DNA of 18,594 nt from an uncultured Oscillospiraceae bacterium (GTDB lineage: Bacteria; Bacillota; Clostridia; Oscillospirales; Acutalibacteraceae). Where the stretch lies: the NCBI GenBank assembly GCA_902495835.1, contig CABUYS010000015.1:1-18594 (forward strand), in the 5' to 3' direction. The notes beneath the pieces are model-generated. The model worked only from the letters and a program-made list of their open reading frames with translations, was not told the DNA's origin and made no database searches. Within the stretch, counting starts at the first letter, position 1. Every line of letters starts with the position of its first letter. The translations under genes and the position numbers were made by a program. Shown one piece after another: positions 1-8,137 of the stretch.

Positions 1-2556
1 AGCGGAACAGTAGAAGACCCGTATATAATAAGCACGGCGGAGCAGCTCGACGCTGTAAGAGATAATCATTCGGCAAGCTACAGACTTGCAAATGACATTG
101 ATCTTACAAATTATATTGATAAAAAATACGGTGCAGAAGGCTGGAAACCTATAGGAGGACACTACGATCCATATTCGTTTGACGGCAATTTCGACGGAAA
201 CGGATACAAAATCAGCGGTTTATGGATAAACAGACCTGCTGAAAGTAACGTAGCCTTTTTCGGAGGTTTTAAAGGAGACAATACTGAAATAAAAAATTTA
301 AATATAGAAATTTCACCAAAAGGTATCTTAGGCCGAAACTCTGTAGGAGGATTAGTAGGAACCAATGACGGAAGCCTTATTAATGGTTGTTCAGTTATCG
401 GGGGTTCTGTAAAAGGTAAAGGCACAGTAGGAAAATTTGTTGGAGAAAATCATAAAATTATTTCCCATTGTTATGCTGCAGGAGAAAAAGTAGTTTATGT
501 GGGAGAAAATTCAGAATTTGCAGACACAGGAATAGGAGGCTTTGTTGGTAGAACATACGTGTCTGGTGCTATCATAGAGGACTGTTTTTCAACGTGTGAT
601 ATTGAGTCAAAAGGCAATAGAAATAATGGTGGATTTGTAGGTTCGAACTTCAATGATGGTGTAATTCGCAGGTGCTATAGTTCTGGAAATATTAATATAG
701 TCGACGATGACGTTACTTCTTGGACCGGAGGTTTTGCCGGTTGGGATGCACAGTCAGGCATTATCAGTAATTGTTATGCATCAGGCAATGTACTGGGAAC
801 ACATCGATATCTTTCTGGGTTTTTAGGATGCTTTTCAAGCGGTAGTAATACCAAAATTGAGAATAGTTATGCTTGCTGCAATGAAGTTGGTTGTAATACA
901 CAAGAATTTTTGGGAGCTATTAGAAAAGGTAATTCTGCCTTAAAGTGCTATTATGACGAGAGTAAGGGCGTTAAAAAAGCCATAAGATTTATAAATGCAG
1001 CCGAAGGTGAATTTACATCAGAGATATACGGCAAAACAACAGAAGAAATGTATAAAAAAGCGACGTATGAAGGTTGGGATTTCGATACGATTTGGAACAT
1101 AAAAGAAGGAGAAAGCTACCCATACCTGCGTTCAAGTTTGCCAATGTACTACAGTTTCGGCCCGAGAAGTGCAGTATACACGGGTTCAGGCCAGGGTGTT
1201 GAGATAACAAAAAACAAGTGCGGTGAAGCTGCAGGAGCAGGAAATGTAAACGCGATAATGTATTCTGGAGCGACAACCAAACCCGTAAACGCAGGAAAAT
1301 ACGATATTTCAGTAAATCTTGGCGCAGGCTCGGCTACAAATCCCGCAACAGGCGTAAAACTTTTGGGATCTTACACAATAGAAAAAGCAACTCTGAGTTT
1401 GGATCATTTTAATTATGACCTCTCGACAACGTCGTACGAAGAAGGAGTTAAACGTCCGGCAATACTCAGTGCAAAACCTGGTACAGCCTTTACAAACGAA
1501 ATAAACGATTTGATAAGAAACGGGAAAATATGGCTAGAATACAAGACCGAAGGTGAAAATTGGACCAAAGACGCGCCTATAAATGCCGCAACATACGAAG
1601 TCAAGATAGTTGTCGGAGAAGAAGCAACGAATTTCAAACCTGCCGAATTCACTATCGGAAATTATCTTATAGGAGAAAAACGAAGCATAATTTACAAAAA
1701 TTACGACGGAAGCGATATTACTGAACTCGACTCTTCTCTGCCCAAAGAATACATCGAAGGCACTGAAGTTTCAATTCCTCAAACGGCTCCAAATTCGGAT
1801 ATGGAGGGTTGGAATTTCCTCGGATATTGGGATTGCGCACTTGACAATTCGCAAGACAGCCTAGTTGATTTGGAAGGTTCAGGATACGAAAACGAAAAAT
1901 CTTTGAATTTTGAAACAGGTACAAAAGTAGAAACCATTTCCAAAGACTCAAAAGGAGATATAACTGTTTTTGCTCGATATTCTTCAGAAATGTTCGACGC
2001 AGACGTGAACGGTCGCGAAAACTATATCTTCGCCTCACCGGGAGTGTTTCCAAACGGAACTACGGCCTCCATGCGAATTCTCGAAAAAGGAACTGAAGAA
2101 TACGAAAAAGTTCTCGGAAATGTTGACAAAAAGGACAAACACAACGTTAAAATTGTGGAATTTGAAGTGTTTGACAAAAACGGAGAAAAAATTCAGCCCA
2201 AAACTTTCTTCGGAGATACCGTCATCGGATTTAAAATTCCCGAAGATTTTAAAGTAGACGATACATCTTTGATAAGAGTCACATCAGGAGAAGACATAAA
2301 TTTGAGAAGCACTATCTGGTCAGACCCAGAAAATCCTGACCTCAAATACATCGAGGGAACTACCGACCACTTCTCACCTTACGCAATCCTCTCTCCCTGG
2401 AGTGATTTCCTCGACGCCGGTGAAAGCGACTTTACCAAAACGGGTGAAACCAACTGGGTTTTAATATCTTTCATCATCTCCGCCATAGTCGTAATCGCCA
2501 CTCTGGCACTGCTTTGGTACAAAAAACGCCATCCAAAAAATTATAAACACAGCTAA
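1..2556 (+). CDS. Large cell-surface protein with GLUG-type repeats and C-terminal anchor (5' end missing)
   Basis: The frame is open from base 1, so 851 residues are visible and the start with any signal peptide lies outside the window. An ATG at 499 is internal and is not the start. Residues about 1-370 are repeats of the GLUG type (motifs such as VGGLVGTNDGS, GGFVGSNFNDG and GGFAGWDAQSG alternating with CYxSGN), which are expected to form a beta-helix-like rod. Two MBG/Ig-like modules follow, then a B-repeat-like module (about 560-660) and a domain ending HFSPYAIL, a common C-terminal module of clostridial surface proteins. Residues about 819-840 are a membrane helix followed by KKRHPKNYKHS. 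Just before it is FTKTGE, which resembles a degenerate LPxTG sortase signal. It is therefore an anchored surface protein, perhaps an adhesin. The ligand is unknown. A hairpin follows the stop. Confidence 0.85.
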   Translation, partial: SGTVEDPYIISTAEQLDAVRDNHSASYRLANDIDLTNYIDKKYGAEGWKPIGGHYDPYSFDGNFDGNGYKISGLWINRPAESNVAFFGGFKGDNTEIKNLNIEISPKGILGRNSVGGLVGTNDGSLINGCSVIGGSVKGKGTVGKFVGENHKIISHCYAAGEKVVYVGENSEFADTGIGGFVGRTYVSGAIIEDCFSTCDIESKGNRNNGGFVGSNFNDGVIRRCYSSGNINIVDDDVTSWTGGFAGWDAQSGIISNCYASGNVLGTHRYLSGFLGCFSSGSNTKIENSYACCNEVGCNTQEFLGAIRKGNSALKCYYDESKGVKKAIRFINAAEGEFTSEIYGKTTEEMYKKATYEGWDFDTIWNIKEGESYPYLRSSLPMYYSFGPRSAVYTGSGQGVEITKNKCGEAAGAGNVNAIMYSGATTKPVNAGKYDISVNLGAGSATNPATGVKLLGSYTIEKATLSLDHFNYDLSTTSYEEGVKRPAILSAKPGTAFTNEINDLIRNGKIWLEYKTEGENWTKDAPINAATYEVKIVVGEEATNFKPAEFTIGNYLIGEKRSIIYKNYDGSDITELDSSLPKEYIEGTEVSIPQTAPNSDMEGWNFLGYWDCALDNSQDSLVDLEGSGYENEKSLNFETGTKVETISKDSKGDITVFARYSSEMFDADVNGRENYIFASPGVFPNGTTASMRILEKGTEEYEKVLGNVDKKDKHNVKIVEFEVFDKNGEKIQPKTFFGDTVIGFKIPEDFKVDDTSLIRVTSGEDINLRSTIWSDPENPDLKYIEGTTDHFSPYAILSPWSDFLDAGESDFTKTGETNWVLISFIISAIVVIATLALLWYKKRHPKNYKHS

Positions 2557-2576
2557 TAATAAACATAAATTACTAC

Positions 2577-2607
2577 AAAAAATTCCCGGCAAAACCGGGG
2601 AATTTTT
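2577..2607 (+). terminator. Hairpin terminator after the surface-protein gene
   Basis: AATTCCCGG pairs with CCGGGGAATT (one bulged G) around an AAAA-containing loop and is followed by TTTTT. It lies 20 bases after the stop at 2556, so it fits a Rho-independent terminator. The flanking A and T runs would let it act in both directions. It may also be the right-end hairpin of the IS200-type relic that follows on the minus strand. Confidence 0.75.
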
Positions 2608-2745
2608 AATGATCAAAGCCCTGTTCTACTAGCTGCCTCTAAGCAAAACTGACAGACTTTGTCATATATCAAAAAATCATTTATTTACTATCAACAAACT
2701 GGCCTGTGTTTCCAAGTGTTAATTTTTCTCTAAATTTATCTTATT
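2577..2745 (-). mobile_element. IS200/IS605-type relic, right end with tnpA 3' tip
   Basis: On the minus strand 2740-2681 reads DKFREKLTLGNTGQFVDSK and a stop. This resembles the C-terminus of IS200-type TnpA and aligns with the tips of the relics at 8710 and 12391 (ExLREQLTFxN...LF). Downstream, 2612-2640 carries AGCTAGTAGAACAGGGCTTTG, nearly identical to the right end of the relic at 18206. The hairpin at 2577-2607 would be its subterminal right-end hairpin. The rest of the transposase and the left end were not found. It is a dead fragment. Confidence 0.6.
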
Positions 2746-2771
2746 TTAATATGTTCATTTAAAAATTTAGT

Positions 2772-2824
2772 TAACAATAAATGTAAATTACTACAAAACC
2801 CCTCCAGCAAAACCGGAGGGGTTT
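2772..2824 (+). terminator. Second strong hairpin, near-copy of the 2557-2607 stretch
   Basis: AAACCCCTCC (2796-2805) pairs perfectly with GGAGGGGTTT (2815-2824). The preceding bases AATAAATGTAAATTACTACAAAA match AATAAACATAAATTACTACAAAA before the first hairpin, and both loops contain GCAAAACC. The stretch therefore looks like a diverged duplicate of a terminator region. There is little T tract on the plus strand and TTTT on the minus strand, so the terminator role is uncertain. Confidence 0.5.
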
Positions 2825-3091
2825 AACTAAATAAAATACGCGAAGTATAAGTATATAGCAGTAAAAAGATTAGGTTATGAACAAACTTTGTAAACTACTT
2901 TAAAGGTGGCAAGTAATCAATTTTCTTAGTTTTTGGACATAATAAAACCAGCTGTTTTGAAATAATCGACATCTTTATTCCTCTATGGGGCTTTTCATAC
3001 CACGTCTTTTGGATATGGTCATGATTTAATCTCTAAACAGTTCCGATAGCACGAAACCTTAAACCTGAAATTCATATTTAAACATAGAGAG
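2825..3091. other. Intergenic stretch with no recognised gene
   Basis: I see no supported gene here. A short minus-strand open frame around 3025-2890 has no ribosome site, no convincing start and no recognisable motif. The stretch separates the hairpins after the surface-protein gene from the tRNA genes. Confidence 0.5.
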
Positions 3092-3110
3092 AGCCCAGCA
3101 CTGCTGGGCT
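3092..3110 (-). terminator. GC-rich hairpin downstream of the tRNA genes
   Basis: AGCCCAG pairs with CTGGGCT around CACTG, 31 bases beyond the 3' end of tRNA-Pro. Position and strength suggest termination of tRNA transcription. The following bases on the minus strand (CTCTCTATGTTT) are only moderately T-rich, so the call is tentative. Confidence 0.5.
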
Positions 3111-3140
3111 AAAGATTGTATCAACAGATATTCAGGACCG

Positions 3141-3217
3141 TGGTCGAGGTGACAGGACTTGAACCTGCGGCTTCTACGTCCCGAACGTAGCACTCTACCA
3201 AACTGAGCTACACCTCG
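3141..3217 (-). tRNA. tRNA-Pro (anticodon CGG)
   Basis: On the minus strand the acceptor arms CGAGGTG and CACCTCG pair. The D arm contains AGCTCAGTTTGGTAGAGT. The anticodon stem CTACG/CGTAG encloses the loop TTCGGGA, giving anticodon CGG, which reads CCG. The T arm is GCAGG-TTCAAGT-CCTGT, the discriminator is A, and CCA is encoded (3143-3141). The gene is 77 bases including CCA. It lies 244 bases downstream of tRNA-Gln on the same strand. A TTGACA at about 3310 could give it its own promoter, but no convincing -10 follows. Confidence 0.95.
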
Positions 3218-3461
3218 ATTTAAATACATAAATTTTATTCAAAAATATGCACCGCTATGAAATTTTTGCCAAAACTTATCCATTTCTAATTATGGATACG
3301 ATAACTTATTGTCAAACGACAATCTGACATATCTAACGCACTGATATCGGATCAAAATTTCCGTATTTTACGGGATTAAAAATCATTATTTCACAAACTA
3401 TCAAAGCATCAACGACGAGATTCGTAATTTTCAACAATTTCCACTCTGCCAACATCAAAAT

Positions 3462-3535
3462 TGGCTGCGGAAGAAGGATTCGAACCCTCACAAACAGAGT
3501 CAGAGTCTGCTGTGCTACCGTTACACCATTCCGCA
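3462..3535 (-). tRNA. tRNA-Gln (anticodon CTG)
   Basis: On the minus strand the acceptor arms TGCGGAA and TTCCGCA pair. The D arm contains TGGTGTAACGGTAGCA. The anticodon loop CTCTGAC sits in a GCAGA/TCTGT stem, giving anticodon CTG, which reads CAG. The T arm contains GGTTCGAATCC, the discriminator is G, and CCA is encoded (3464-3462). The gene is 74 bases including CCA. A consensus-like promoter lies just upstream. Confidence 0.95.
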
Positions 3536-3548
3536 TCAACACACTTAT

Positions 3549-3577
3549 ATTCTATCAGTATTATTTTTGCGTGTCAA
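3549..3577 (-). promoter_or_regulatory. Promoter of tRNA-Gln (sigma-A type)
   Basis: On the minus strand TTGACA (3577-3572) and TAGAAT (3554-3549) are separated by exactly 17 bases. Transcription would begin a few bases before the mature tRNA 5' end at 3535. This is one of the best housekeeping promoter matches in the window, as expected for a stable RNA gene. Confidence 0.8.
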
Positions 3578-3744
3578 TGTTTAGTTTTTAATTATTTTAA
3601 AAAATATGTTATTAGAAAAATATTTTCTTTTATTAAGTATGCTAAGATTTTACTTTGTAATAATTGGCAATAAAAAAACATAAGTCTTAAATATAAAAAA
3701 TTCACTAGGATTATAAAATCCCCTAATTTTGGAGGTAATATCCG

Positions 3745-4887
3745 TTGAATGGCATATTAAAAAAAAGGATAGTAAATATATCATCAGATTTTCTTTCGTT
3801 TTTAGCACTTGTTGCCGCATTTTTTTGTTTAATAACTAAAATCAGAAGTTCGTTTCGTTTGAACGTTGAGGGTATAAGCGTAGCGGCGGCGAAATCGGTT
3901 TTTCCACGCGGAAATATAAAAATTTTTTCCAAATTAAAGAATATTTCGAACAGCAAAACAAATATTAACTTTAAAGAAGAAATGAAAGAAATCAAAACTC
4001 AAAAACAAAACGATTCTTCTGAAATTTATAAAAGGTCAAATATGTCGCTTCCCGAATTTAAAAATGACAATGAAGAAGAATATCACTCTTCTGACGAACC
4101 GACTCATAAAATTATAGAAAGTCAATTCAGTTCGGGCGGAACTAAGTTTGAAAATTTTTATGTAAAAAATACTACGAGTCAAAATATAAATATAGGAGAA
4201 GAGCTTAGTAACGCACCGGAAATATCCATAACCGAAACAAAAGATCCTCAAGTTTTAATTTTTCATACTCATACGTCAGAATCATACATGAATCGTGATG
4301 AAGGGTTCTTTTATGAAAGTTTTTATCCAAGGTCGCTAAACAATGAAAAAAACGTCACTCGTGTAGGTCAGGCCATAACCGATAAATTGATTGAAAACGG
4401 AATAAATACAGTTCACGATACAACTTATCATGATAATCCGACTTATAACGGTTCATATTGCAGAGCGGCTCAAACAATTAAAAAAAATCTTGAAAAATAT
4501 CCGTCTATTCAGGTTGTAATAGATATTCATCGTGACAGTCTCGGTTCAAAAGAAACAGGTAAAATTAAACCAACGTTTAAATATAGCGGCAAAAAGGCGG
4601 CTCAGCTTATGGTTATATCAGGATGCGACCCTGACGGAAATTTAGGATTCCCAAATTGGAGAAAAAATTTGAGACTTGCACTTAGGGTTCAAAAATACTG
4701 CGAGACTCTATTTCCGGGAATAACACGACCACTTAATTTTTCCAAAGTAAAATATAATGAACACCTGACGCCCGGTTCTCTTTTAATAGAAGTAGGAAGT
4801 GATGCAAATACGCTTGAAGAAGCTGTAAATACGGGTACGATGCTCGGGGAAGCTTTATCAAAATTATTAAATGATTTAAAAAAATAG
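3745..4887 (+). CDS. spoIIP: Stage II sporulation protein P (SpoIIP), peptidoglycan amidase/endopeptidase
   Basis: SpoIIP, with SpoIID and SpoIIM, degrades septal peptidoglycan and drives engulfment of the forespore; it cleaves stem peptides and cross-links. The protein has 380 residues, a usual family length. Residues about 14-33 are a membrane anchor, followed by a Lys/Glu/Ser-rich linker (40-165) and the catalytic domain (about 168-376). That domain has HTHTSES (174-180), DIHRDS (260-265) and EVGSDANT (349-356), which carry the family's expected zinc ligands and catalytic glutamate. The start is TTG, chosen because GGAGGT lies 8 bases upstream and no in-frame ATG precedes the membrane segment. 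Two small membrane-protein genes and murC follow on the same strand. In known spore-formers it is expressed in the mother cell, but I see no certain sporulation promoter here. Confidence 0.93.
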   Translation: MNGILKKRIVNISSDFLSFLALVAAFFCLITKIRSSFRLNVEGISVAAAKSVFPRGNIKIFSKLKNISNSKTNINFKEEMKEIKTQKQNDSSEIYKRSNMSLPEFKNDNEEEYHSSDEPTHKIIESQFSSGGTKFENFYVKNTTSQNINIGEELSNAPEISITETKDPQVLIFHTHTSESYMNRDEGFFYESFYPRSLNNEKNVTRVGQAITDKLIENGINTVHDTTYHDNPTYNGSYCRAAQTIKKNLEKYPSIQVVIDIHRDSLGSKETGKIKPTFKYSGKKAAQLMVISGCDPDGNLGFPNWRKNLRLALRVQKYCETLFPGITRPLNFSKVKYNEHLTPGSLLIEVGSDANTLEEAVNTGTMLGEALSKLLNDLKK

Positions 4888-4899
4888 AGGATTAAAAAA

Positions 4900-5112
4900 A
4901 TGAAAAACAAGTCTTTAAAATATTTCATTGTTTCAATGTTTTCGACGCTTTGTATTCTTGCTTTGTTTGCGGGATTTACAATCGTTGAAAAAAATGCTCA
5001 AAACATTATTTATTCCGAGCCTTCGCCGTTTTTTTCATATACCATAAAAAATTCAACGCTTAAGTCTTTAAAAATTCATTTTATGGGGAAAAATATGGTT
5101 TTTAATTTCTAA
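4900..5112 (+). CDS. Small single-pass membrane protein, function unknown
   Basis: This 70-residue protein starts 12 bases after the spoIIP stop, with an AGAGG-like ribosome site overlapping that stop, so it is probably co-transcribed with spoIIP. Residues about 8-29 (FIVSMFSTLCILALFAGFTI) form one membrane helix or an uncleaved signal. The remainder (about 40 residues, ending GKNMVFNF) would lie outside the membrane. No domain is recognised. Tight spacing, correct strand and a clear hydrophobic helix argue that it is a real gene. A role in engulfment or envelope work is only a guess from position. Confidence 0.65.
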   Translation: MKNKSLKYFIVSMFSTLCILALFAGFTIVEKNAQNIIYSEPSPFFSYTIKNSTLKSLKIHFMGKNMVFNF

Positions 5113-5119
5113 TCAAAAA

Positions 5120-5128
5120 TGGTATAAT
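5120..5128 (+). promoter_or_regulatory. Candidate extended -10 promoter
   Basis: TGGTATAAT is a perfect extended -10 element, 39 bases before the next start codon at 5167. No good -35 sits 17 bases upstream, which is allowed for extended -10 promoters. It would let the downstream gene and murC be transcribed apart from spoIIP. Confidence 0.55.
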
Positions 5129-5166
5129 TAACTATAAATAAACAACATAACAAAGGAATAAAGCTA

Positions 5167-5895
5167 ATGAATATTGTACATCGAAAAATTAATTGTTTTT
5201 TTTATGTATTTTCAGTTTCTGCATGTTTGACTTTTTTGCTGTGTCCGACTAACGCAAATGCTCAAGAAGGAAATGCACCTCCTCAGGCTTCTTCGCAAAC
5301 GAATACCGAAAAAGCAAAAAAAGTTGAAAAAATTAAAGAAAAGCCTAGTTCGCCGAGTTCAAATGAAACACCGAAAAAAGCAAATGAAAAAAAAGAAACC
5401 GCACAGAGAAAAAAGCAGGTAAAGCCCGCAGAACAAAACAGTGCGGAAAAAATCAATTCGGAAAATAAGACAAAAAACGAACCCAAAACGACTGAAACAA
5501 ACAATGAAGCCGAATCGGAGAATAAAAACTCCGAAAATGAAGATTCGTCTAAGAGTAATTCCGAAAAGAAAATTTCAAAAGTCAAAAAAACAGAAAACAA
5601 AGAGCCTGAAACTAAACAGGAAAACTCTGATGAATCTGTTAAATTGCCCGAGATAAGTGACGCAGAAGTAAATGCGTCGATTTCTCAAGTAAAAAACACT
5701 TTAAAATCTAAATCACAAAAACCGAATATTTGGCTTACGGTTCTTTCTTGGACACTTATGTGTGCGGGTCTTCTGATTATTTTTAAAATACTTATGAGTA
5801 ATCTTAAAATCCCCAAAAATTTTGAACCTCAAATAAAAATCAAACATGGTTCTCCGAAAAACAAAAGAAAAAACAGGTATAATTTAAAATACTAA
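5167..5895 (+). CDS. Exported Lys/Glu-rich protein with C-terminal membrane anchor, function unknown
   Basis: The protein has 242 residues. The N-terminus is a Sec signal peptide with probable cleavage after CPTNANA (about residue 32). Residues about 33-185 are low-complexity, dominated by Lys, Glu, Ser, Asn and Thr, and probably disordered or coiled. A membrane helix (WLTVLSWTLMCAGLLIIFKIL, about 189-209) is followed by a very basic tail (KNKRKNR), giving an outside-in single-span topology. AAAGGA precedes the ATG by about 8 bases. The gene ends 21 bases before murC. I do not recognise a family. Its position between spoIIP and murC suggests an envelope role, which is inference. Confidence 0.7.
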   Translation: MNIVHRKINCFFYVFSVSACLTFLLCPTNANAQEGNAPPQASSQTNTEKAKKVEKIKEKPSSPSSNETPKKANEKKETAQRKKQVKPAEQNSAEKINSENKTKNEPKTTETNNEAESENKNSENEDSSKSNSEKKISKVKKTENKEPETKQENSDESVKLPEISDAEVNASISQVKNTLKSKSQKPNIWLTVLSWTLMCAGLLIIFKILMSNLKIPKNFEPQIKIKHGSPKNKRKNRYNLKY

Positions 5896-5916
5896 ATACG
5901 CGAAAGGGCGACGTAT

Positions 5917-7302
5917 ATGGAAAGCAGTAATATAAAAAATCTTGACGGAATTAAAAAAATTCATTTTATAGGAATAGGCGGTTCAGGCATGTTTCCGCTT
6001 GCAAAAATTTTGTATTCTCAAGGATTTGAAGTCACAGGTTCGGATATTTACGAATCTGATACTATGGAAAAAATTGAAAAACTGGGAATAAAAGTAACAC
6101 TGAATCAAAAGAAAGAAAACATACAAAACCACGATTTGGTTGTATTTTCAGCGGCAATAAAAGAATCAAACCCCGAAATTGTAGCGGCCAAAGAAAAAAG
6201 TATTCCGATAATAGAACGCAGTGTATTGCTTGGAATAATATTTAAAAATTATAAAAATTCAGTAGCAGTGTCGGGAACTCACGGAAAAACCACAACAACT
6301 TCGATGATTACTTCCGTTTTGCTAGATGCAGGAAAAGAGCCTACCGCAGTAATAGGAGCATCGCTTAAGAAAATAAACGGAAACAGTTGTACGGGAAATT
6401 CGGATATAATTGTAGGGGAAGCGTGCGAGTATGTGGACAGCTTTTTGCAGCTTTTTCCTTCAATCTCTGTGATAACCAACGTAGACGCAGACCATCTGGA
6501 TTATTTCGGAAGTTTGGAGAATGTAAAAAAATCATTTGGTAAATTTGCTTCTCAAACAAAAAAATTAATTATCGTAAACGGTGATGACGATAATTCAAGA
6601 GACTGCGTAAAAGATGTTAAAGTGAAAAAAATATTTTTCGGAACGGGGGAAGATAACACCTATTCCGCTCGTAATGTAACCTATACAAAAATGCAGCAAG
6701 CAAAGTTTGATATTTTTAAGGGAAGCGAAAAAATATCTCACATTGAACTTACAGTTCCGGGGAAGCACAATTTATACAACGCTTTGGCAGCTTTTATTGT
6801 TTGCTCGGAGTTGGAAGTGCCCAGTGAAGTTATTTCTAAATCTTTGCACGAATTTTCGGGAGCTCACAGAAGATTTGAAATTTTGGGCAAGATAAACGAC
6901 ATAACTGTAGTTGATGATTTTGCACATCATCCGACAGAAATAAAAGCAACGTTAAATGCAGCTTCAAAAATGGGATTTAATCGTGTTTGGGCGGTTTTTC
7001 AACCTCACACTTATTCTAGAACATATATGCTTCTAGGTGATTTTGCAGAAGCTTTATCGATTGCGGACAAAGTGGTGGTATCTGAAATTTTACCTGTAAG
7101 AGAAGTAAATACCTATGGAATTCATTCTCGCGACTTGACCGATAAAATAGAAAATTCCGTATATATTCCCGACTTTGAGCAAATCACCGAACATATATTA
7201 AAAAATGCGAGACCCGGAGACTTGGTTTTAACTTTGGGCGGAGGAAATGTTTACCGATGTGCAAATATGATAAAAAGCGGTTTGGAAAAATTGAACTCTT
7301 AA
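5917..7302 (+). CDS. murC: UDP-N-acetylmuramate--L-alanine ligase (MurC)
   Basis: MurC adds L-alanine to UDP-MurNAc with ATP, the first peptide step of peptidoglycan synthesis in the cytoplasm. Its 461 residues match the usual length. The N-terminal Rossmann domain has HFIGIGGSGM (16-25), with MurC's characteristic GxGGxGM. The central domain has the ATP loop GTHGKTTT (120-127), GEACEYVDSF (167-176), TNVDADHLDYF (187-197) and PGKHNLYNA (281-289). The C-terminal domain has DDFAHHPTEI (333-342) and FQPHTYSRT (361-369). All diagnostic motifs are intact. The ribosome site is AAAGGG, 8 bases before ATG. It follows the Lys/Glu-rich protein gene closely and no clear terminator follows it. Confidence 0.97.
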   Translation: MESSNIKNLDGIKKIHFIGIGGSGMFPLAKILYSQGFEVTGSDIYESDTMEKIEKLGIKVTLNQKKENIQNHDLVVFSAAIKESNPEIVAAKEKSIPIIERSVLLGIIFKNYKNSVAVSGTHGKTTTTSMITSVLLDAGKEPTAVIGASLKKINGNSCTGNSDIIVGEACEYVDSFLQLFPSISVITNVDADHLDYFGSLENVKKSFGKFASQTKKLIIVNGDDDNSRDCVKDVKVKKIFFGTGEDNTYSARNVTYTKMQQAKFDIFKGSEKISHIELTVPGKHNLYNALAAFIVCSELEVPSEVISKSLHEFSGAHRRFEILGKINDITVVDDFAHHPTEIKATLNAASKMGFNRVWAVFQPHTYSRTYMLLGDFAEALSIADKVVVSEILPVREVNTYGIHSRDLTDKIENSVYIPDFEQITEHILKNARPGDLVLTLGGGNVYRCANMIKSGLEKLNS

Positions 7303-7394
7303 TCCGTTGTTTGCGGTAAAATTTATTTAATTAAACCATGTGATTAAAAATATAATCCTATTTTGATTTATAAAGTTGCATAAAAATTTTAATT

Positions 7395-7423
7395 TTGACA
7401 AAATGCATCTTAAAATGTAATAT
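7395..7423 (+). promoter_or_regulatory. Promoter of the rubrerythrin gene (sigma-A type)
   Basis: TTGACA (7395-7400), 17 bases, then TAATAT (7418-7423). A TATTAT overlaps 3 bases later. It lies about 70 bases before the rubrerythrin start in an otherwise empty 189-base gap, so it probably drives rubrerythrin and possibly the ndk gene behind it. Confidence 0.75.
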
Positions 7424-7491
7424 TATGATGTATTTTCTTTTGAAGTATATTATAATTAATTAGTAAATTTAAATCAGAAAGGAAAAATCAT

Positions 7492-8082
7492 ATGGCTGTA
7501 TTATTTGAAAAAAGCAATACAAAATTTAATCTTATGAAAGCTTTTGCAGGGGAAAGTCAAGCCAGAAACAGATATACCATGGCTGCCTCTCAAGCGAAAA
7601 AAGAAGGATTAAATATAATAGAAAAAGTATTTACTTTTACGGCAAATCAAGAAAAAGAACATGCTGAACTTTTTTATAAGAAACTTTCTCCCGTTTATGG
7701 AAGTAATATAAATATAGAAGGAGGATACCCTGTAGATATTTACAATAATTCTTTGGATTTGCTTAAATGTGCACGTAACAATGAATACGAAGAATACAAC
7801 AATGTTTACAAATCATTCGGAGACGAAGCCAAATCAGAAGGATTTGATGATATTGCGAATGCTTTTTACAGAGTAGCCGAAGTAGAAAAAATTCATGGTG
7901 ACAGATTTGGAAAATTTATTGAACTTATCGAAAACGATGAATTATTCAAATCAGATAAAGAAGAACGCTGGATTTGCTTGAACTGCGGATATATTTACAC
8001 TTCAAAACAAGCAATTGAAAATTGTCCCGTTTGTGAACACGGAAAAGGATATCAAATACGCCATGACTGGGTGTTAATCTAG
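7492..8082 (+). CDS. rbr: Rubrerythrin
   Basis: Rubrerythrin is a non-haem diiron peroxidase that removes hydrogen peroxide in the cytoplasm of anaerobes. The 196 residues show the normal two-part structure. A four-helix ferritin-like diiron domain (about 8-148) has FAGESQARNRY (18-28), NQEKEHAE (52-59) and RVAEVEKIHGDR (127-138), the E/ExxH-type ligand clusters. A rubredoxin-like domain follows (about 159-196) with CLNC (162-165) and CPVC (178-181) for one iron. The start is ATG with GAAAGGA about 8 bases upstream. A strong promoter lies upstream and ndk follows after 55 bases. Intact. Confidence 0.96.
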   Translation: MAVLFEKSNTKFNLMKAFAGESQARNRYTMAASQAKKEGLNIIEKVFTFTANQEKEHAELFYKKLSPVYGSNINIEGGYPVDIYNNSLDLLKCARNNEYEEYNNVYKSFGDEAKSEGFDDIANAFYRVAEVEKIHGDRFGKFIELIENDELFKSDKEERWICLNCGYIYTSKQAIENCPVCEHGKGYQIRHDWVLI

Positions 8083-8137
8083 CTACAAGGCGGTATAAGA
8101 TATAAATTAGAAAATAAAAGAAAGAAGATGTATTTAA

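Noticed and set aside
2890..3025. Short minus-strand open frame near the tRNA genes
   Set aside because: No start with a ribosome site and no recognisable product. A second frame over the same bases is equally open.
3560..3744. SigE- or SigF-type promoter before spoIIP
   Set aside because: CATA-like fragments occur by chance in AT-rich DNA and none had a properly spaced partner.
5283..5656. Open frames in other frames of the Lys/Glu-rich gene
   Set aside because: They arise from low-complexity AAA/GAA codons of the real gene, which has a signal peptide, ribosome site and membrane helix.
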